This document shows positions 49,039 through 62,310 of a DNA stretch of 64,000 nt, one piece after another; position 1 is the stretch's first letter; every line of letters begins with the position of its first letter. Under the pieces are notes generated by a model that searched no databases, was not told the DNA's origin, and saw nothing but the letters and a program-made list of their open reading frames with translations. Source of the stretch: Hyalella azteca. Lineage: Eukaryota > Arthropoda > Malacostraca > Amphipoda > Hyalellidae. The stretch is taken from positions 62,001 to 126,000 of the forward strand of contig NW_025935888.1 in the NCBI RefSeq assembly GCF_000764305.2. The letters run 5' to 3'. The position numbers and the translations under genes are program-made.

Positions 49039-49510
49039 CCGCCACAGAGCCGCATGCCACCGCCGCCACAGAGCCGCATGCCACCGCCGCCACAGAGCCG
49101 CATGCTACCGCCGCCACAGAGCCGCATGCCACCGCCGCTACACAGCCGCATGCCACCGCCGCTACAGAGCCGCATGCCACCGCCGCTAAACAGCCGCATG
49201 CCACCGCCGCTACTGAGCCGCATGCCACCGTCGCCACAGAGCCGCATGCCACCGCAGCTACAGAGCCGCATGCCACCGCCGCTAAACAGCCGCATGCCAC
49301 CGCCGCCACAGAGCTGCATGCCACCACCGCCACAGCGCCGCATGCCACCGCCGCCACAGCGCCGCATGCCACCGCCGCCACAGAGCTGCATGCCACCACC
49401 GCCACAGCGCCACATGCCACCGCCGCCAAGAGCCGCATGCCACCGCCGCCAAGAGCCGCATGCCACCGCCGCCACAGCGCCACATGCCACCGCCGCCACA
49501 GCGCCGCGGT
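49039..49510 (+). repeat. 24-bp GC-rich tandem array right of a gap
   Basis: About 19 units of ATGCCACCGCCGCCACAGAG plus CCGC. All open frames here (PPPPQSRM on plus; GGGGMRLC on minus) are 8-residue read-throughs. It is very GC-rich in AT-rich surroundings. Confidence 0.97.
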
Positions 49511-50058
49511 TCTCGCCACAATAGAGCGGCCTTGTGCCCACCTCGCCTACTAGCAGCGCGCATGTTCATCATGACGCGATTTTTTCCTCGCCGGCAGTAA
49601 TGTCGTTTCAGCGCCGTAATGCAAACGCTTTATTATGTACGAGTGCAAAGAAATGAGAGACCGAACAATCGAGCGTGTAAAAGAAGCTACAAGACGACTG
49701 CTGAAGCATCGTTTCTTCTCCGACAGCCTGCGGGGACTGAGCGCATTTACATATTTGCTGTAGCTGCGATGTATTAAAGTCTGCACGTGCTAAACTAAGA
49801 AGAGAGATGACAGCTCGAGTTCTCACCGCACGCAAACTGGGGAATGTCAGAATAAATTCGCTTGGTGACGGAGAGAATTTCGTATGCGAGCGCGGTTTTT
49901 GCTTTACAATGAGAAAGTCTGATTTATAAATAATACTATATTTTAGTGCTTTTTTGTCAAATCTTTAACATAACGTTTAAAAAAACATAAAGTTTTAAGT
50001 TTCTTAGCATATTTTCTGAGAAACTAGGGATATTTCCCAGCTTGAAGTGGCTAATTAA

Positions 50059-50484
50059 AGTCCAGATACTCCCAGACAGTCCAGATACTCCCTGACAGTC
50101 CAGATACTCCCTGACAGTCCAGATACTCCCTGACAGTCCAGATACTCCCAGACAGTCCAGATACTCCCAGACAGTCCAGATACTCCCAGACAGTCCAGAT
50201 ACTACCAGACAGTCCAGATACTCCCTGACAGTCCAGATGCTCCCTGACAGTCCAGATACTACCAGACAGTCCTGATGCTCCCTGACAGTCCAGATACTCC
50301 CAGACAGTCCAGATACTCCCTGACAGTCCAGATGCTCCCTGACAGTCCAGATGCTCCCTGACAGTCCAGATGCTCCCTGACAGTCCAGATGCTCACTGAC
50401 AGTCCAGATGCTCCCTGACAGTCCAGATACTCCCTGACAGTCCAGATGTTCCCTGACAGTCCAGATACTCCCTGACAGTCCAGA
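50059..50484 (+). repeat. 19-bp tandem array
   Basis: About 22 units of AGTCCAGATACTCCCTGAC. Variants (ATGCTC, ACTACC, CCCAGAC) occur in local runs, which suggests unequal exchange. Confidence 0.97.
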
Positions 50485-51312
50485 TTAGAGTGACATGCCT
50501 TCTCAGATACGTGTACGTGAGGGTAACAAGAACCCTCGTAGAGTGAAATGCCTTCTCAGATACGTGTACGTGAGGGTAACAAGAACCCTCGTAGAGTGAC
50601 ATGCCTTCTCAGATACGTGCACGTGAGGGTAACAATAACCCTCGTAGAGTGACATGCCTTCTCAGATACGTGTACGTGAGGGTAACAACAACCCTCGTAG
50701 AGTGACATGCCTTCTCTGATACGTGTACGTGAGGGTAACAAGAACCCTCATAGAGTAACCTGCCTTCTCAGATACGTGTACGTGAGGGTAACAAGAACCC
50801 TCGTAGAGTGACATGTCTTCTCAGATACGTGTACGTGAGGGTAACAAGAACCCTCGTAGAGTGACATGCCTTCTCAGATACGTGTACGTGAGGGTAACAA
50901 GAACCCTCGTAGAGTGACCTCAGATACGTGTACGTGAGGGTAACAAGAACCCTCGTACAGTGACATGCCTTCTCGGATACGTGTACGTGAGGGTAACAAG
51001 AACCCTCGTAGAGGGACATGCCTTCTCGGATACGTGTACGTGAGGGTAACAAGAACCCTCGTAGAGTGAAAGGCCTTCTCAGATACGTGTACGTGAGGGT
51101 AACAAGAACCCTCGTAGAGTGGCATGCCCTCTCAGATACGTGTACGTGAGGGTAACAAGAATCCTCGTAGAGTGAAAGGCCTTCTCAGATACGTGTACGT
51201 GAGGGTAACAAGAACCCTCGTAGAGTGAAAGGCCTTCTCAGATATGTGTACGTGAGGGTAACAAGAACCCTGGTAGAGTGAAAGGCCTTCTCAGATACGT
51301 GTACGTGAGGGT
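50485..51312 (+). repeat. 53-bp tandem array, directly abutting the 19-bp array
   Basis: About 15 units of AGATACGTGTACGTGAGGGT, then AACAAGAACCCTCGTAGAGT and GACATGCCTTCTC. One unit near 50917 lacks ATGCCTTCT. Several overlapping minus frames are read-throughs. Confidence 0.97.
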
Positions 51313-52999
51313 GCCTCGTACGTGTGCGTGCATGGAAATCTCCTGCATTCAGTCAGAGTGCAATTTCATGCATTCAGTGTCTCACAATATGTATGAGTGA
51401 ATTTCACGAGCTTTTAACGCACGTGTACGAGAACACAACTTGTATCCATGAAGCCGAGAGCATTTAGATTGAAAGCAGGGAGTGGGATATGTGACTTGCA
51501 AATCCACTTATCCAAAGTTGCTGGATTGTTGCCGACTTCATCTTTAATGCAGCGTGTAGAATTTTACGTGCAGTGCAGAGAATTCAATTTCAACTTTGTT
51601 TCGATGTGTATAACTTCAGCTTCAACTGAATTGTGGAAAACATGAAACTTCTCTGTAGCGTAATGAAATTAAGATGTAAAATAGTCTGTTCATCAACAAA
51701 TTTTTGCATTGTATTCAATTTAAAATTGCAAAAAACATAAATTCTTTATTTAGGGCAGTCGCCGCTTCTTATTACTTAAAGAAGGCTTTTATATGGCACT
51801 TGACTTGCAATAAACGCGCTCTTTCCCTCGCAGTATTGAATGCATTATGTGAGGAAAAGAAGGTAGTTATTTTCTTGACATCATCGTACAAGATTTTCCT
51901 AAAAACATTCTTTAAATAAGCCAAAGGTGATGGCTCCGTAATGGTCTGAATTCGAAATATGTACAGCGATTATGTCACAGATGACTTTCCACTCAATTTT
52001 CTACCAAGATAATTTATGGGTAGCCTCTAATATACAGCTTCACTTGTCTCTGATCAATTCATTTCCATCCTGCTGCTCTGAAGTACATTACGAGGCATTA
52101 TTACTATTATTATTTTAGTCTTTACACTGACGCTGATCAAAAAATGTGAAAAATACCTGTACGCAGAACATGATAAAATTTTTTTTCGATTTTATTTCTA
52201 AAATGAATGTGAATTCACAATAGCTCCAACTAAAGTTACTGGTGAGTCTCTAGCGCTACTTGAATCGCTTTCAAATCTAATAGAAAAAACAGATTCTCAT
52301 ATCGTGGTACATTTTTTCGATATGTGTTGCTGGTAAGTATTTAACGTTAATAAATCGCCATTGAATCTAACATAAAACCAAACATCCCCATCGTCCCACA
52401 GGTAACCTCGATAAGTGAACAGAGCACGCGGTATTTAAGAGGTAAGAATGGGAAGGCCGTGAAGCGCTGCCAAAATATATCCCCAGAGAGCAATATTTGA
52501 GCGAAGGAATAATCGTAAAGCGCGACGTGAAAGCAAACACATGCACACTCAAAGCATTATTTCCCGTATATTTTAAAAGTCTGGTAAGAATAGCACAAGA
52601 ACATGTGTAGCTATTTGTCCGTATGACTGGCGAGGGGTTCTCGCCGTATTGTCGACTTAAAATCCTGAGTGAAGCTTTTGTAGAACGCTTTCGGTTTTAT
52701 TTGCCATGCTTACGTTTTATTACATAGTTTATTATGTAATGAAATTATAGACTTCATTAATTATCCAATTAGTTATTAACATTTTTATTTTAGTATACAT
52801 GAATTAAGGATGAAGCGCAAAATCAATATTTCCTTTGACGACAGACGTTGCGCCCGTGTCGGAAGAATGACTTATTTCAAAATCTGGCTTAACCATGCCT
52901 TTAATCGAAAGAATGGCGGCAATTAAGAAGAAGATTGAAGTTTTTCAGTGATACCAGTTAACAAAAAATTGTCATGTAGTGTAATCTACTTCAAAATCT
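51313..52999. other. No gene supported
   Basis: AT-rich DNA with short random open frames. Confidence 0.6.
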
Positions 53000-53172
53000 A
53001 GTATGGTACGACCTATCTAAAGTCTGGAGTGGTACGAACTAACTGGAAGTTTGGAGTGGTACGAACTAACTGGAAGTTTGGAGTGGTACGACCTAATTGA
53101 AAGACCGGAGTGGTACGACCTAACTGGAATCTGAACTGGTACGACTTAACTGGAAGTCTGGAGTAGTACGAC
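53000..53172 (+). repeat. 27-bp tandem array, diverging rightward
   Basis: Six to seven units of GGTACGAACTAACTGGAAGT plus TTGGAGT. Loose AACTGGAAGTCTG echoes continue to about 53,560. Confidence 0.9.
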
Positions 53173-55014
53173 TTCATTTCACAACCCTATACTGGAAATG
53201 TTGAAGATGCATGACTTCTTCGCGCAGGAAGTCTGGTGGAGGTTGTTATTAAGTGGAACAATACACAACTATAAAACTGGTGGAACTTGGAACTAACTGG
53301 AAAATGTTTGAAGTCTATAATTCTGGCAAATGGAAGTCTGCCAGAGGAAACACCGTACTAAAACATATTTTGAAACGGAAGTCTAGTGTAGGTATAGGAA
53401 CTTGTTAAAAGTTTTGTTGACTGCCAAAGGTAGTTCCCGAGAAGAACAAGATTAGAACAGAAAAACTGACGGATCTATGGCCTGAATAGAACAATGCATC
53501 AAGTGGATGACTGACGGAGGAATGACGTAGCTGCAACAATGAGTGAACTGGAAGTCTGTTGCAGACAGAGCTCGCTGCACGAGTTTTACTCCCGACTTGA
53601 GCGTTTAATAGGAAGGTCAATTCAAGTGTAGACGGGATTCTGGAGGTGGCTGAGGCTCGCCTGAGCTGGAAGGCAGTTCCAGCCTCGACTGGAACTCCAG
53701 GATCGAGTAGCACAATGAGAGAAGAGCGGCCACCGCTAATTGTTGATGACCAAAACGTGGCTCATGCTGATAGCTTGGCCTAGCTGCGGGCTAGCAGCTG
53801 CCGAGTCCAGGGTGCCGGGGAATGAACAATTATTGTAAGCCTTTGTGTGTTGCTTGCAACGTCCATTGCCCATAATTTGGGCGCGAAATAATGATGTCGC
53901 ATTTGACTAACTAGATTGGTGACCTGATGCAAACAGCTTGCGATCGTGGTCAATATAACAGTTTTATAGGTTTCATAAGAATTACAATTGCCCAGAATTC
54001 ATTTAGTAATTATCAAAATTAGGTGTAAAATGAATGATTCATAAAATTTAAAAAGAATGAAGGATATTTAATATTTATTGTTTTCAAATAGTCCTCAAAT
54101 AGATCACCAACGATGAAATACTTGATTATGATGTTAACGAAATAAAGAATGAACGAATAACGAATAAAACTGAAGGAAATGTTAAAAATATTCAAATTAT
54201 ATTGTATTTCGATATATATAAAAAATTCCAAATATCTGTATAGTACATGCCTCACTATTTGTCGGTGATGGCAAATTTTTTCTTCCATGCATTTCATATA
54301 AAGCAATATTAATGTATTTAAACCATATAAAACCATATTTTTATATTTATACTATGTAAGGAGGCCCAAGAGATGCGAGACGGGAAATACTAATGACAAC
54401 TTTCCCTACCCTGTAGTGTACGACCTTCTCGAGAGCTGTGTAGATGTTTTGGCTTGGATTAGTCAAGTAGGAACTTTATTGCGAACTATTGCACGAGTTA
54501 CGGCCGCTGGCTTGAAGCTTCCACTCGAAGATTAGCGAGGTCTTCACGCGAGCCTACAACATCCGTGTGGTGGCGGCCTAAGTGGGGCTGGGAGCGGGGA
54601 GGCTGGGACGAGTCACATCGTCATATTTCCTAAATAAATCCTACACCATTTCTAGAGCATGAATTCTCATTCTTTATTTATGTAAATAAATTTTGAAATT
54701 AATGATTTGATGGTAATAATAAATGAATGTTTGAATGAGTGTTCTTAATTTATATTGGTATGTTGTTTTACTCGATAAATAGGATGAATATGAAAGAGAT
54801 ACCATGGAATATTAGCCCGGTGAGAGAATTATTGCAGTTTTTTAAACTAAAAATTTTCATGCATCGTATAATTTGTTCGTTGTAAACGAAATGGACCGCT
54901 GAATATTTTTTCGTGCATGTTTCCAAAAAATATTTTTTCGCAAATTCCGGGCAAGCTATCACAGTAAAAAAAAATTTTTTATCTGAAAATTTGTATTTTA
55001 TAGATGCTTAAAAT

Positions 55015-55095
55015 AAAAGTCTGCTTAAAATTGAGTCTTAAAATTGAGTCTGCTTAAAATTGAGTCTTAAAGATGCTTAAAATTAAAGTCTTTTC
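55015..55095 (+). repeat. Short TTAAAATTGAGTC repeat
   Basis: GCTTAAAATTGAGTC and CTTAAAGATGC recur four to five times. Confidence 0.85.
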
Positions 55096-55683
55096 GTCCT
55101 TTTCGATCTTGCACAAATATTTTCGTTGCTACTGCGATAAATTTTCCTGTAATTAAATCAATTGACTGTTTCGAGATAGGAAAACTATAGTTCGAGAAAT
55201 AGTAGTTTGTAACTGCAGTTTCAGGTAGGAATACAAATACTGTGCAGATGAAAGATGAATTCAAGCTGTGATATGTCAACTTGCATTGTAAGGAAATAGG
55301 ACTTGCATGGTCGTTCCTGTTCACCGAATCACAAATCAAAGTAAGAAAGCAATCGTAGAATCGTTAAGAGAATCGTCGAACAGATGAATATGCTGCGAAT
55401 GGAACAGCGACTGCACGCTTCATCGGTCGTCAGTGGCTTTAAAAATATTTGAATGGGTATCAACTTGATGCTTTGAAAATTAAATACAAAATCTAAGATG
55501 CAGCCGCAAGTATTTCTTCATCTTGGACTGATACTCTCTGCCTCACTCTTCCTCATGAGTGGACTCATCAGTTTGAGATTTTGATTCCCATATTAATATT
55601 ATCTCGACTTTTTACAACTGAATTCGATGATTACTGCGGTAAATAATGAAGTTATTTACACCTACATGGAATGATATGGTTTA

Positions 55684-55747
55684 CGTCGGCGACAGGCCAC
55701 AATTCAGCCTACTCTTCAGCGCCGGCATCAATATGATATGATATGTG
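55684..55747 (+). repeat. Dispersed repeat, copy 2
   Basis: CGTCGGCGACAGGCCACAAT then CCTACTCTTCAGCGCCGGCA and TATGATATGATATG. Confidence 0.7.
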
Positions 55748-58700
55748 ACTGAGAATTTTAGTGAAAAAATATATCATAGTTTACCATATCCTTGAAAATT
55801 TGTAATTCGATGATGAACATTAATACGTTCCATATTGATGAAAACTATATCCGTTGATAAATTCATAATTAGCCTTGGTATGGAACCTTATGCTTAACCT
55901 CGTAATTACGCTCAGGAATTCAATTAATCAGATTTATGTACATGTAGCAAATTACTGAATCCACACACGTGCACGGTCAGACAAACTTCTGCAAAAAGTA
56001 ATTGAATAGTTGGAAAATTTCGGCATAATTTGATTTGAAAATATGTTCATAAGTGCATAAAAAACATCAATATAGAGAACACATGTAATATGAAATAGAC
56101 GACATTCTCAAGCGGGCACAATATTCGACTCGACAAAACGCGTTGACAAATTAACAGACGAGCTTTTCCCTAGACGAGGTCCTGCTGAACGATTATGATA
56201 GGAATGCAAAACACTCGCTTTATCTCGACGGCATTTTTTCTACTAACCCTAAAAACGCTGGCGCATATTTGGAGTTCGCTCTGTAACGGGACGCATGTCC
56301 AAAAATCCTAATTGATCTCCACCAAACCACGTCGCGCTCTTATATCCATTGGAATGTCCTTCGCCGGAAAATCAAAACAAATTTGTTCGTAAAACTTTAC
56401 GAGGCGTTCAGTCCACTTACATTCAAGAATACTTTTTAGGATGGTTTCAAAAAACCAGTGACCAGAAGGAAGACGTGGAAAACTTCAGGGAATGGACAGT
56501 CCTCTAAAGAAATCTTTCAATCTGCTATACATGTACACGCATTATTGTTCTATTCATAATATGAGCAAATGACTTGGACCGATTATTAATGTGGCGTTAA
56601 TGTCTTTGAACGCTTACAGTCACTAAGATTGTAGGCAATAAACTCCACATGAAGTGCCTGCATCTAATTGATTTAACTGTACATGCCATACCGCCAGACT
56701 TCTTAAGCAAATGTGAGCAATAGTTGAAAAAAACTCGAGCGAGGGGAGACGTAAATGAAGGAGAAGGGTGAAGGAATAGAAGGGTTAAGAAATAGGGTAA
56801 TGTATAAGGGTCGAGGAATAGGGTCTAGTCTGTATAGGAGGGAATAGAGTGTGTTCTATAGTAACGCGACCTGGGCGCATTCATTAAGAGATATAGAGCC
56901 GTAGTCCCGCTTGCTAACTGAGCTCAGGGGAGACAATGAACGACTCCCATGCTTCCTCCATGTGCTTTACATGCGCAAATTAACTGAAACCAGGAACTAT
57001 GGGAACTGCTTGCATCTTTGACGGGTGCGATAGCTTGCCATCTCGAAATAACCTGGAGAAATATTCGCGGAAAGTATGTAAGATTTCCTCTTCATGTCAG
57101 GAATTCCTTCATCTGGGCTGAATATTAATCGAAGAGTATCTTAATAGATTTAATACAGTTACAGTTTAATAAAGTTAATACAAATAACAGGCTTTGGCGA
57201 AAATTTAGAACAATTAAAGAAATAATAGGACCAGACTAGAGATCTTAATCTTTCAATTCCATATTGCCTTATGAATTTGATTTTTTTAAATAGAAGCGAT
57301 AATATAATTACATATTAATGATATTATCTGGGCTTCACTCTTTGACGTATTTCTGATGGCAGTGCTGGTACCCTTTATAATCTACTATTAACTAGGTAAT
57401 AATTGGAAAGATGCTAATTTCCCGTATACATATATATGCATGTCGCCCAAAAAGTATGACTAATGTCAAAATAAATAAAATATGAGTAAGATAAATAAAG
57501 TAGTGTAAGAAATAAAATAAATTGGCATATTACATTGATAAAAAAGAGTTTGAAAACAATTTGGCAGTTGCCGTCAACACAATAAGTGTTGATATATAAG
57601 TAACATTTATATATGATAATATTGGCTTCCGTTGCATATAGACATTCATAGATGCCCTCCCCGAATTTTTGTTAATGTATAGTATTGGGAAGTGTAAAAT
57701 AAATCTGTAAAATATAGCTATTGATCCAAGGAAATGCTGAAGCTATAGGATGTGCTAGTATTCATGGATAAGCTAACAAAATCGGTAAAATTAAAGGCTC
57801 CAATAAAGACAGAGGGATGATAAACGACATTCAAATGCAATACTCAGCAATTTTAAAGTACGAAATATTCTAAATATGTGCAAAACAGCTCCAAGCGGAT
57901 GTGAAGGGATGTGAAAGAAAGCGAAGGAATGAAACGCGTCTGAAGTTACAAGAGGGTAGCATAGGCAGCCTGTCGCATTTGAGTGCCTCCACGGCATCGA
58001 CACTCGAGACGTGATTTACGCAGCATGCCAAATGCCCAGCGACTTTTGCCTCAAACACGCATGAATCAAACTGACAAATGAGCCTAAAAAACGGACGGTG
58101 ACAGCAGCACTTGCGAGCATCTTGAAACTCCGTTAGTTTTTCGTCGACACCGAACCTCTCAACTTGCATTCATCAATGGATGAGCACTTGGGTCGGTAAA
58201 ATCTTTGGCAGTTCACAGCAACGTTGATTTTTTAACCTTGAATTCTCTCTCCAATAATGATTCATTCGTTTATTAAATTTTGTACGTTAACATGAACTGT
58301 GTTATGTTAATTTTTACATGATGCTAGTTGATCGTATTCAAGGTTAATGGTAATTTTTTTTTTTAATTTATCTCCGATAATAGTCTTCTAAAATTAACAA
58401 GCCTTTATTATTATACATCACACACGCGCCGCTTAAATCAATAATATTCAGTTCCAAAAACTGCAAAACTTGGATTTACATCTCACTTCATTTGGAAATG
58501 CAAAGAATCGATTTAATCATTTGGATTATATTACTTTTATTGATTATGGAAATTTTATTATAGATGATGTCATCTCGTGACTAATATTTAGCAGCCACAA
58601 CTGGATCATTAAGTCGTAAACCATAGCAGATCTAATGATGTTAATTATAGTTGCCGGAGTGTATGGATATTTGCCACTAGACTGGCCAGTTATTTGCTCA

Positions 58701-59419
58701 GACTGGCTAGACGTGCAATTATTTGATCAATTTAATGTTTTGTCCATAATAAATGACCACACGAGCCACGCAGCTGATAGACACTAAAAGAAAAACCTCT
58801 CTAGTCCGCTAGGCGTTCAGACTACTAAACTCTCTAGTTTCTAGTTCGTTAGCTTACCCAGAAGCCTTTAGCTTCAATAATTGGCCGAGTGGTTTCCAGC
58901 GTAGTACTGGGAATTTATCTTCGTAATGGATCCCAATTTTCACCCAAAATTTTAAAAATTTTAACCAACCCAAAAATAAAAAAAATTCCAGAATTTCTTA
59001 TCCAGTCATGATGTAAATTAACAGTCGCAAAAATGTGCAGCTCCACACAATTTTGGTTCGAGGGCAAGAACGACAAACTTTGCAGCTCTCCATTCGCCAG
59101 ACTAATGCGGTATCGTGAGAAATGCTTCGCAGAAATCAACCGAATGTTGAAATTCTATTCAACAACTCCGAATGTTGGAAAATCCAACACTGCATGTTGG
59201 GAGACCATTAAATGGAGGCTGACTGACATGCAGCCAGTAGCCCGCGGCCCCGCACCAACTTTGCGTGGATATTAGTATACAGAAACGTAATTTCTGCACT
59301 TGATTCATTGAAATAAAGCTGAACTTGACTTAACTCTCCAGCATTAACTAAAACATGATCATCATCACGAAAAGCTAAAACTTATTACAATATTGACGAT
59401 TTGCGAGCTGAGTGTCAAT

Positions 59420-59620
59420 GGACAAACTGAGTACTAAACCAATGGTTTATAGTACTCGCAGCCATTGGCCAAACTGAGCCAATGGCCAAACTGAGTACTA
59501 AACCAATGGCCAAACTGAGTACTAAACCAATGGCCAAACTGAGTACTAAAACAATGGCCAAACTGAATGCAGTGATAATTTACGAGCTGAGTGCAAAATT
59601 AATGGCTAAGCTGAGTTCTA
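59420..59620 (+). repeat. 24-bp tandem array
   Basis: Units of CCAATGGCCAAACTGAGTAC plus TAAA, decaying at the right. The plus open frame MAKLSTKP repeats are a read-through. Confidence 0.93.
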
Positions 59621-61568
59621 AACTGCATTTACCAAAAGATTTTGGGACGCTAGTCATTCAAGAATCCATAGGAGTCAAACTGTGGCTCATATAAGAGGAC
59701 CACTTGATGCACTCGTATCCGAGTATCCTAATTAATATGGGTCCTTTATTTCCTGGGTCTTCTATTCTAGCAAGAGTTCTAATAAATATTTAGCCCTTAT
59801 ATAACCCTGTTGCTCTCACCAGAGTTATAATTATTATTTAACTTTTTTAACGCTACAATTCTTTCCAGAGTTATAATATTAATTTTTAATTTTTTCTAGC
59901 ACTGCTATTTACACCAGAATTCTAATTAATATGGAAGGTTATGACTTAAATGAAATTAAACATAACACGCATATTATAATGAATTCTAAAAAACAGAGAT
60001 GAATACAGTATAAGGCAATACAATTATTCCACTTGCAAATAAAAATTTCACGACCACAAGAACAGATTTGCAGCAGAAGTGCAGAATTGCTAACAGCCTC
60101 CACTGGTCACGAATTCAGCATTCCGAGCCAGCCTGGCATGAGTTCCACATTAAAATTTATCGCCGGCGTATGGTAGGCCAATCGCTGGCCATTGGCCGGC
60201 CAATGATGATACGATAAATTTTTCTCCAGAATGTCGCCTAGAACTCTAGGCCGCTATCACCAGCCTTGGCGACAGCCGCATTCTGCGCTGGACGGGCGAA
60301 TAAAATGCATTCGATAGCCTTTATCACCTTAGCTGATATGTTTGTGCCTCTACAATAATGCTATTCTTACCTGAAGTGGTGTTAATTTTCGCCGAAGTAT
60401 CCGTTCCCTACATGGAAGTGACTCAGATGCTCTCGAGAGAAGAAATTTTTCTCGAAAGTGAATAAATAAATTTTTGGCACAGAAATATTTTACCATAATA
60501 GTGCGAATCGGCTAACATGAATCAATAATTATCATGTAAACCTGCCGATGAAACGTCGAGTATTTGACAAAGTTACATGTAATCGCCATCATTCAGGCAT
60601 AATCATCATCCAGGAAATCAGCGAGGCCTAATCTGATTATTTGCGCTGGCGGGAACAAGGACAAGTTGTTCACTGCGAGGATGACGTGACAAAAGTTGGC
60701 CCATTTACGTATTTTTTCCTCGTTTTTTTTTGCAAAAAAAATTCGAGCAGTCATGCATTTGCAAACTTTTAATCAGTCCATGTACAATTTTTTGTACCAA
60801 TTAAGAAGTCAGCTGAAGCTGGCATGCAGCGCATGACCTAATATGGCGCTCTGATGAATGTGACGACGAATGATGAGATGAATGAAGAGATGATTGGAGA
60901 AATGAATGAAGAGATGAATGTTGACCAGATGGTAGAGAAAAACATAGATGTGAATGTAGTGTCGAATATTGTTCATTATTGGACTGCGCTCGTGTCACCG
61001 TTGGCACGTACATTTCAACATTGAAAAATGGAATTTTAAAATCTTCCGTAGAACGTTAATGGTTTTCAAATTTTATTCAGTAATATAAATTGATAATAAC
61101 TGACGAGCATTATGAATTCACAGGCAAAATAATCTAAGTGAATCAGTTTATCTTCAATTTACGATGTCATCACATTAATTACAAGCTTGTTGCTCAGCAA
61201 AGGAATACCAGCGATCCATGAAGGCTACCGCCAGGTTGGACGAAATAGCGGCTTGGCTGCAACAGTGTTCACTAAACAAATTATTTCCATCATGCAAGAT
61301 TTAAACAAAAGTGAGACCGCGTGGCTGCTCCACAATGTTGTGTAACGGAGAGACCGAGCACTTATACAAAGCTAGCATATACGAGAAGAGAAAGCAAAGA
61401 AATAATGAGAGGAATTCCGATGTATGTCGCGAATAAATCATGTTAAGTGTCAGCTCACATGAGCCACGTAGTAACTTGAATATGAATAATTCTTTATTAG
61501 TATTCGTAAGAAACTCCATGAATGCTCCCCACTACGAAATATTTGTAGAACAACGAGACTAGACTAAC
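59621..61568. other. Probable downstream intron of the minus-strand gene
   Basis: It follows the GTTAGT donor at 61568 on the minus strand. GAAGAGATGAATG-type short repeats lie at 60865-60925. No further exon was recognised. Confidence 0.4.
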
Positions 61569-62310
61569 CTGCACACAAGTCTGGGTGTGGAGGTAGGCCA
61601 TAGAGTCCTAGCAGCCTCCGCATGGTGAGCTGGGCGTAGTCGGGCAGGTTGGGGTTGTACTTGGAAGAATCCGCGGTTACTGGGGAAGATACCCTAGGGT
61701 GTTCCATGCCATTCAAAGGGGACGTGGATCTCCTGGGCACATTTGCTGCAGGCATATTGTTGATTGGGGAAAAGCGTCGTGGAAGTAGAGATCTTCGAAC
61801 GGGAGTCTCGGACAAGTCCAGCGGCGAATCACCACCTCTTCCGTTGCTCAGGGTAACTCCGCTGTTGCTGAGGTAGGTTTCACCCGCACACATGTTGCCG
61901 TCTTCGGAAGGGTCGACCTCATCGTCGTGATTTTCAGAAGTTTCATCTTGTGGATTATAAACTATGTTCCTAGGAAGGAAGTTTTTCCGTTTATTTCGTC
62001 TTCCTTCCTGTTGTGGTACGGCCAAAGAGTCTGTCGAAGTGGTGTCGTTGTCTGGGAACACGCGGCTTGACGAAGAGTCCTCGTCGATGAACATACTGTT
62101 GGTGTCATCACATTCCATGTGCTCTTCGTAAGCACGGAGCACTTCAGAAGACTCTTCTTCTGCTGGGTCTTCGGCAGCGCAAGGGGACGACGCTTCTTCC
62201 AACACACCGTCGGTCTCCATCCTCGACATGTCCTCTTCTTCCTCGTCATCGTCTTGCTTCTCGCACTCCACGCTCGTTGACGGATCTGGTGATGGGTATT
62301 GCGATGCTTG
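61569..62310 (-). CDS. Internal coding exon of an unidentified nuclear regulator with a CtBP-type PLDLS motif
   Basis: The exon encodes about 247 residues, and it is the only long open frame here with no tandem repetition. The reading frame opens just after an AG acceptor at about 62311 (an in-frame TAA lies a few codons upstream) and ends at a GTTAGT donor whose TAG would otherwise stop translation, giving an exit phase of 1. No ATG lies near the 5' end, so the exon is internal. In order, the product has an acidic run (DDDEEEED, near 62230-62253), a second acidic Ser-rich part, a basic segment RRNKRKNFLPRNI (61963-62001), another acidic part, PLDLS (61810-61824), an Arg-rich patch and several Ser-Pro sites, then a hydrophobic tail LLGLYGLPP. 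PxDLS is the known binding motif for the CtBP co-repressor. The basic motif resembles the RRKQxxP motif that recruits NuRD in FOG, SALL and BCL11 proteins, but with N for Q. A transcriptional co-repressor or zinc-finger factor is an inference; no zinc finger is visible in this exon. Confidence 0.8.

Larger units (their letters stand above)
53561..59400. other. Long AT-rich stretch, no gene supported
   Basis: Only the small repeats noted at 55015 and 55684 stand out. A 99-codon minus frame at 57870-58169 is Cys-rich but shows no motif or splice context. Confidence 0.55.

Noticed and set aside
48647..49572. Open frames of 156-266 codons on both strands
   Set aside because: They consist of 18-bp and 24-bp array units and cross the N gap.
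57870..58169. 99-codon Cys/His-containing minus frame
   Set aside because: Cysteine spacing does not fit a zinc finger or a disulfide-rich secreted family, and there is no signal peptide or splice evidence.
58870..58920. GGCCGAGTGGTTT resembling a tRNA A box
   Set aside because: No B box or cloverleaf follows.
61649..61876. Plus-strand frame opposite the acidic exon
   Set aside because: It is the antisense shadow of the coding exon.
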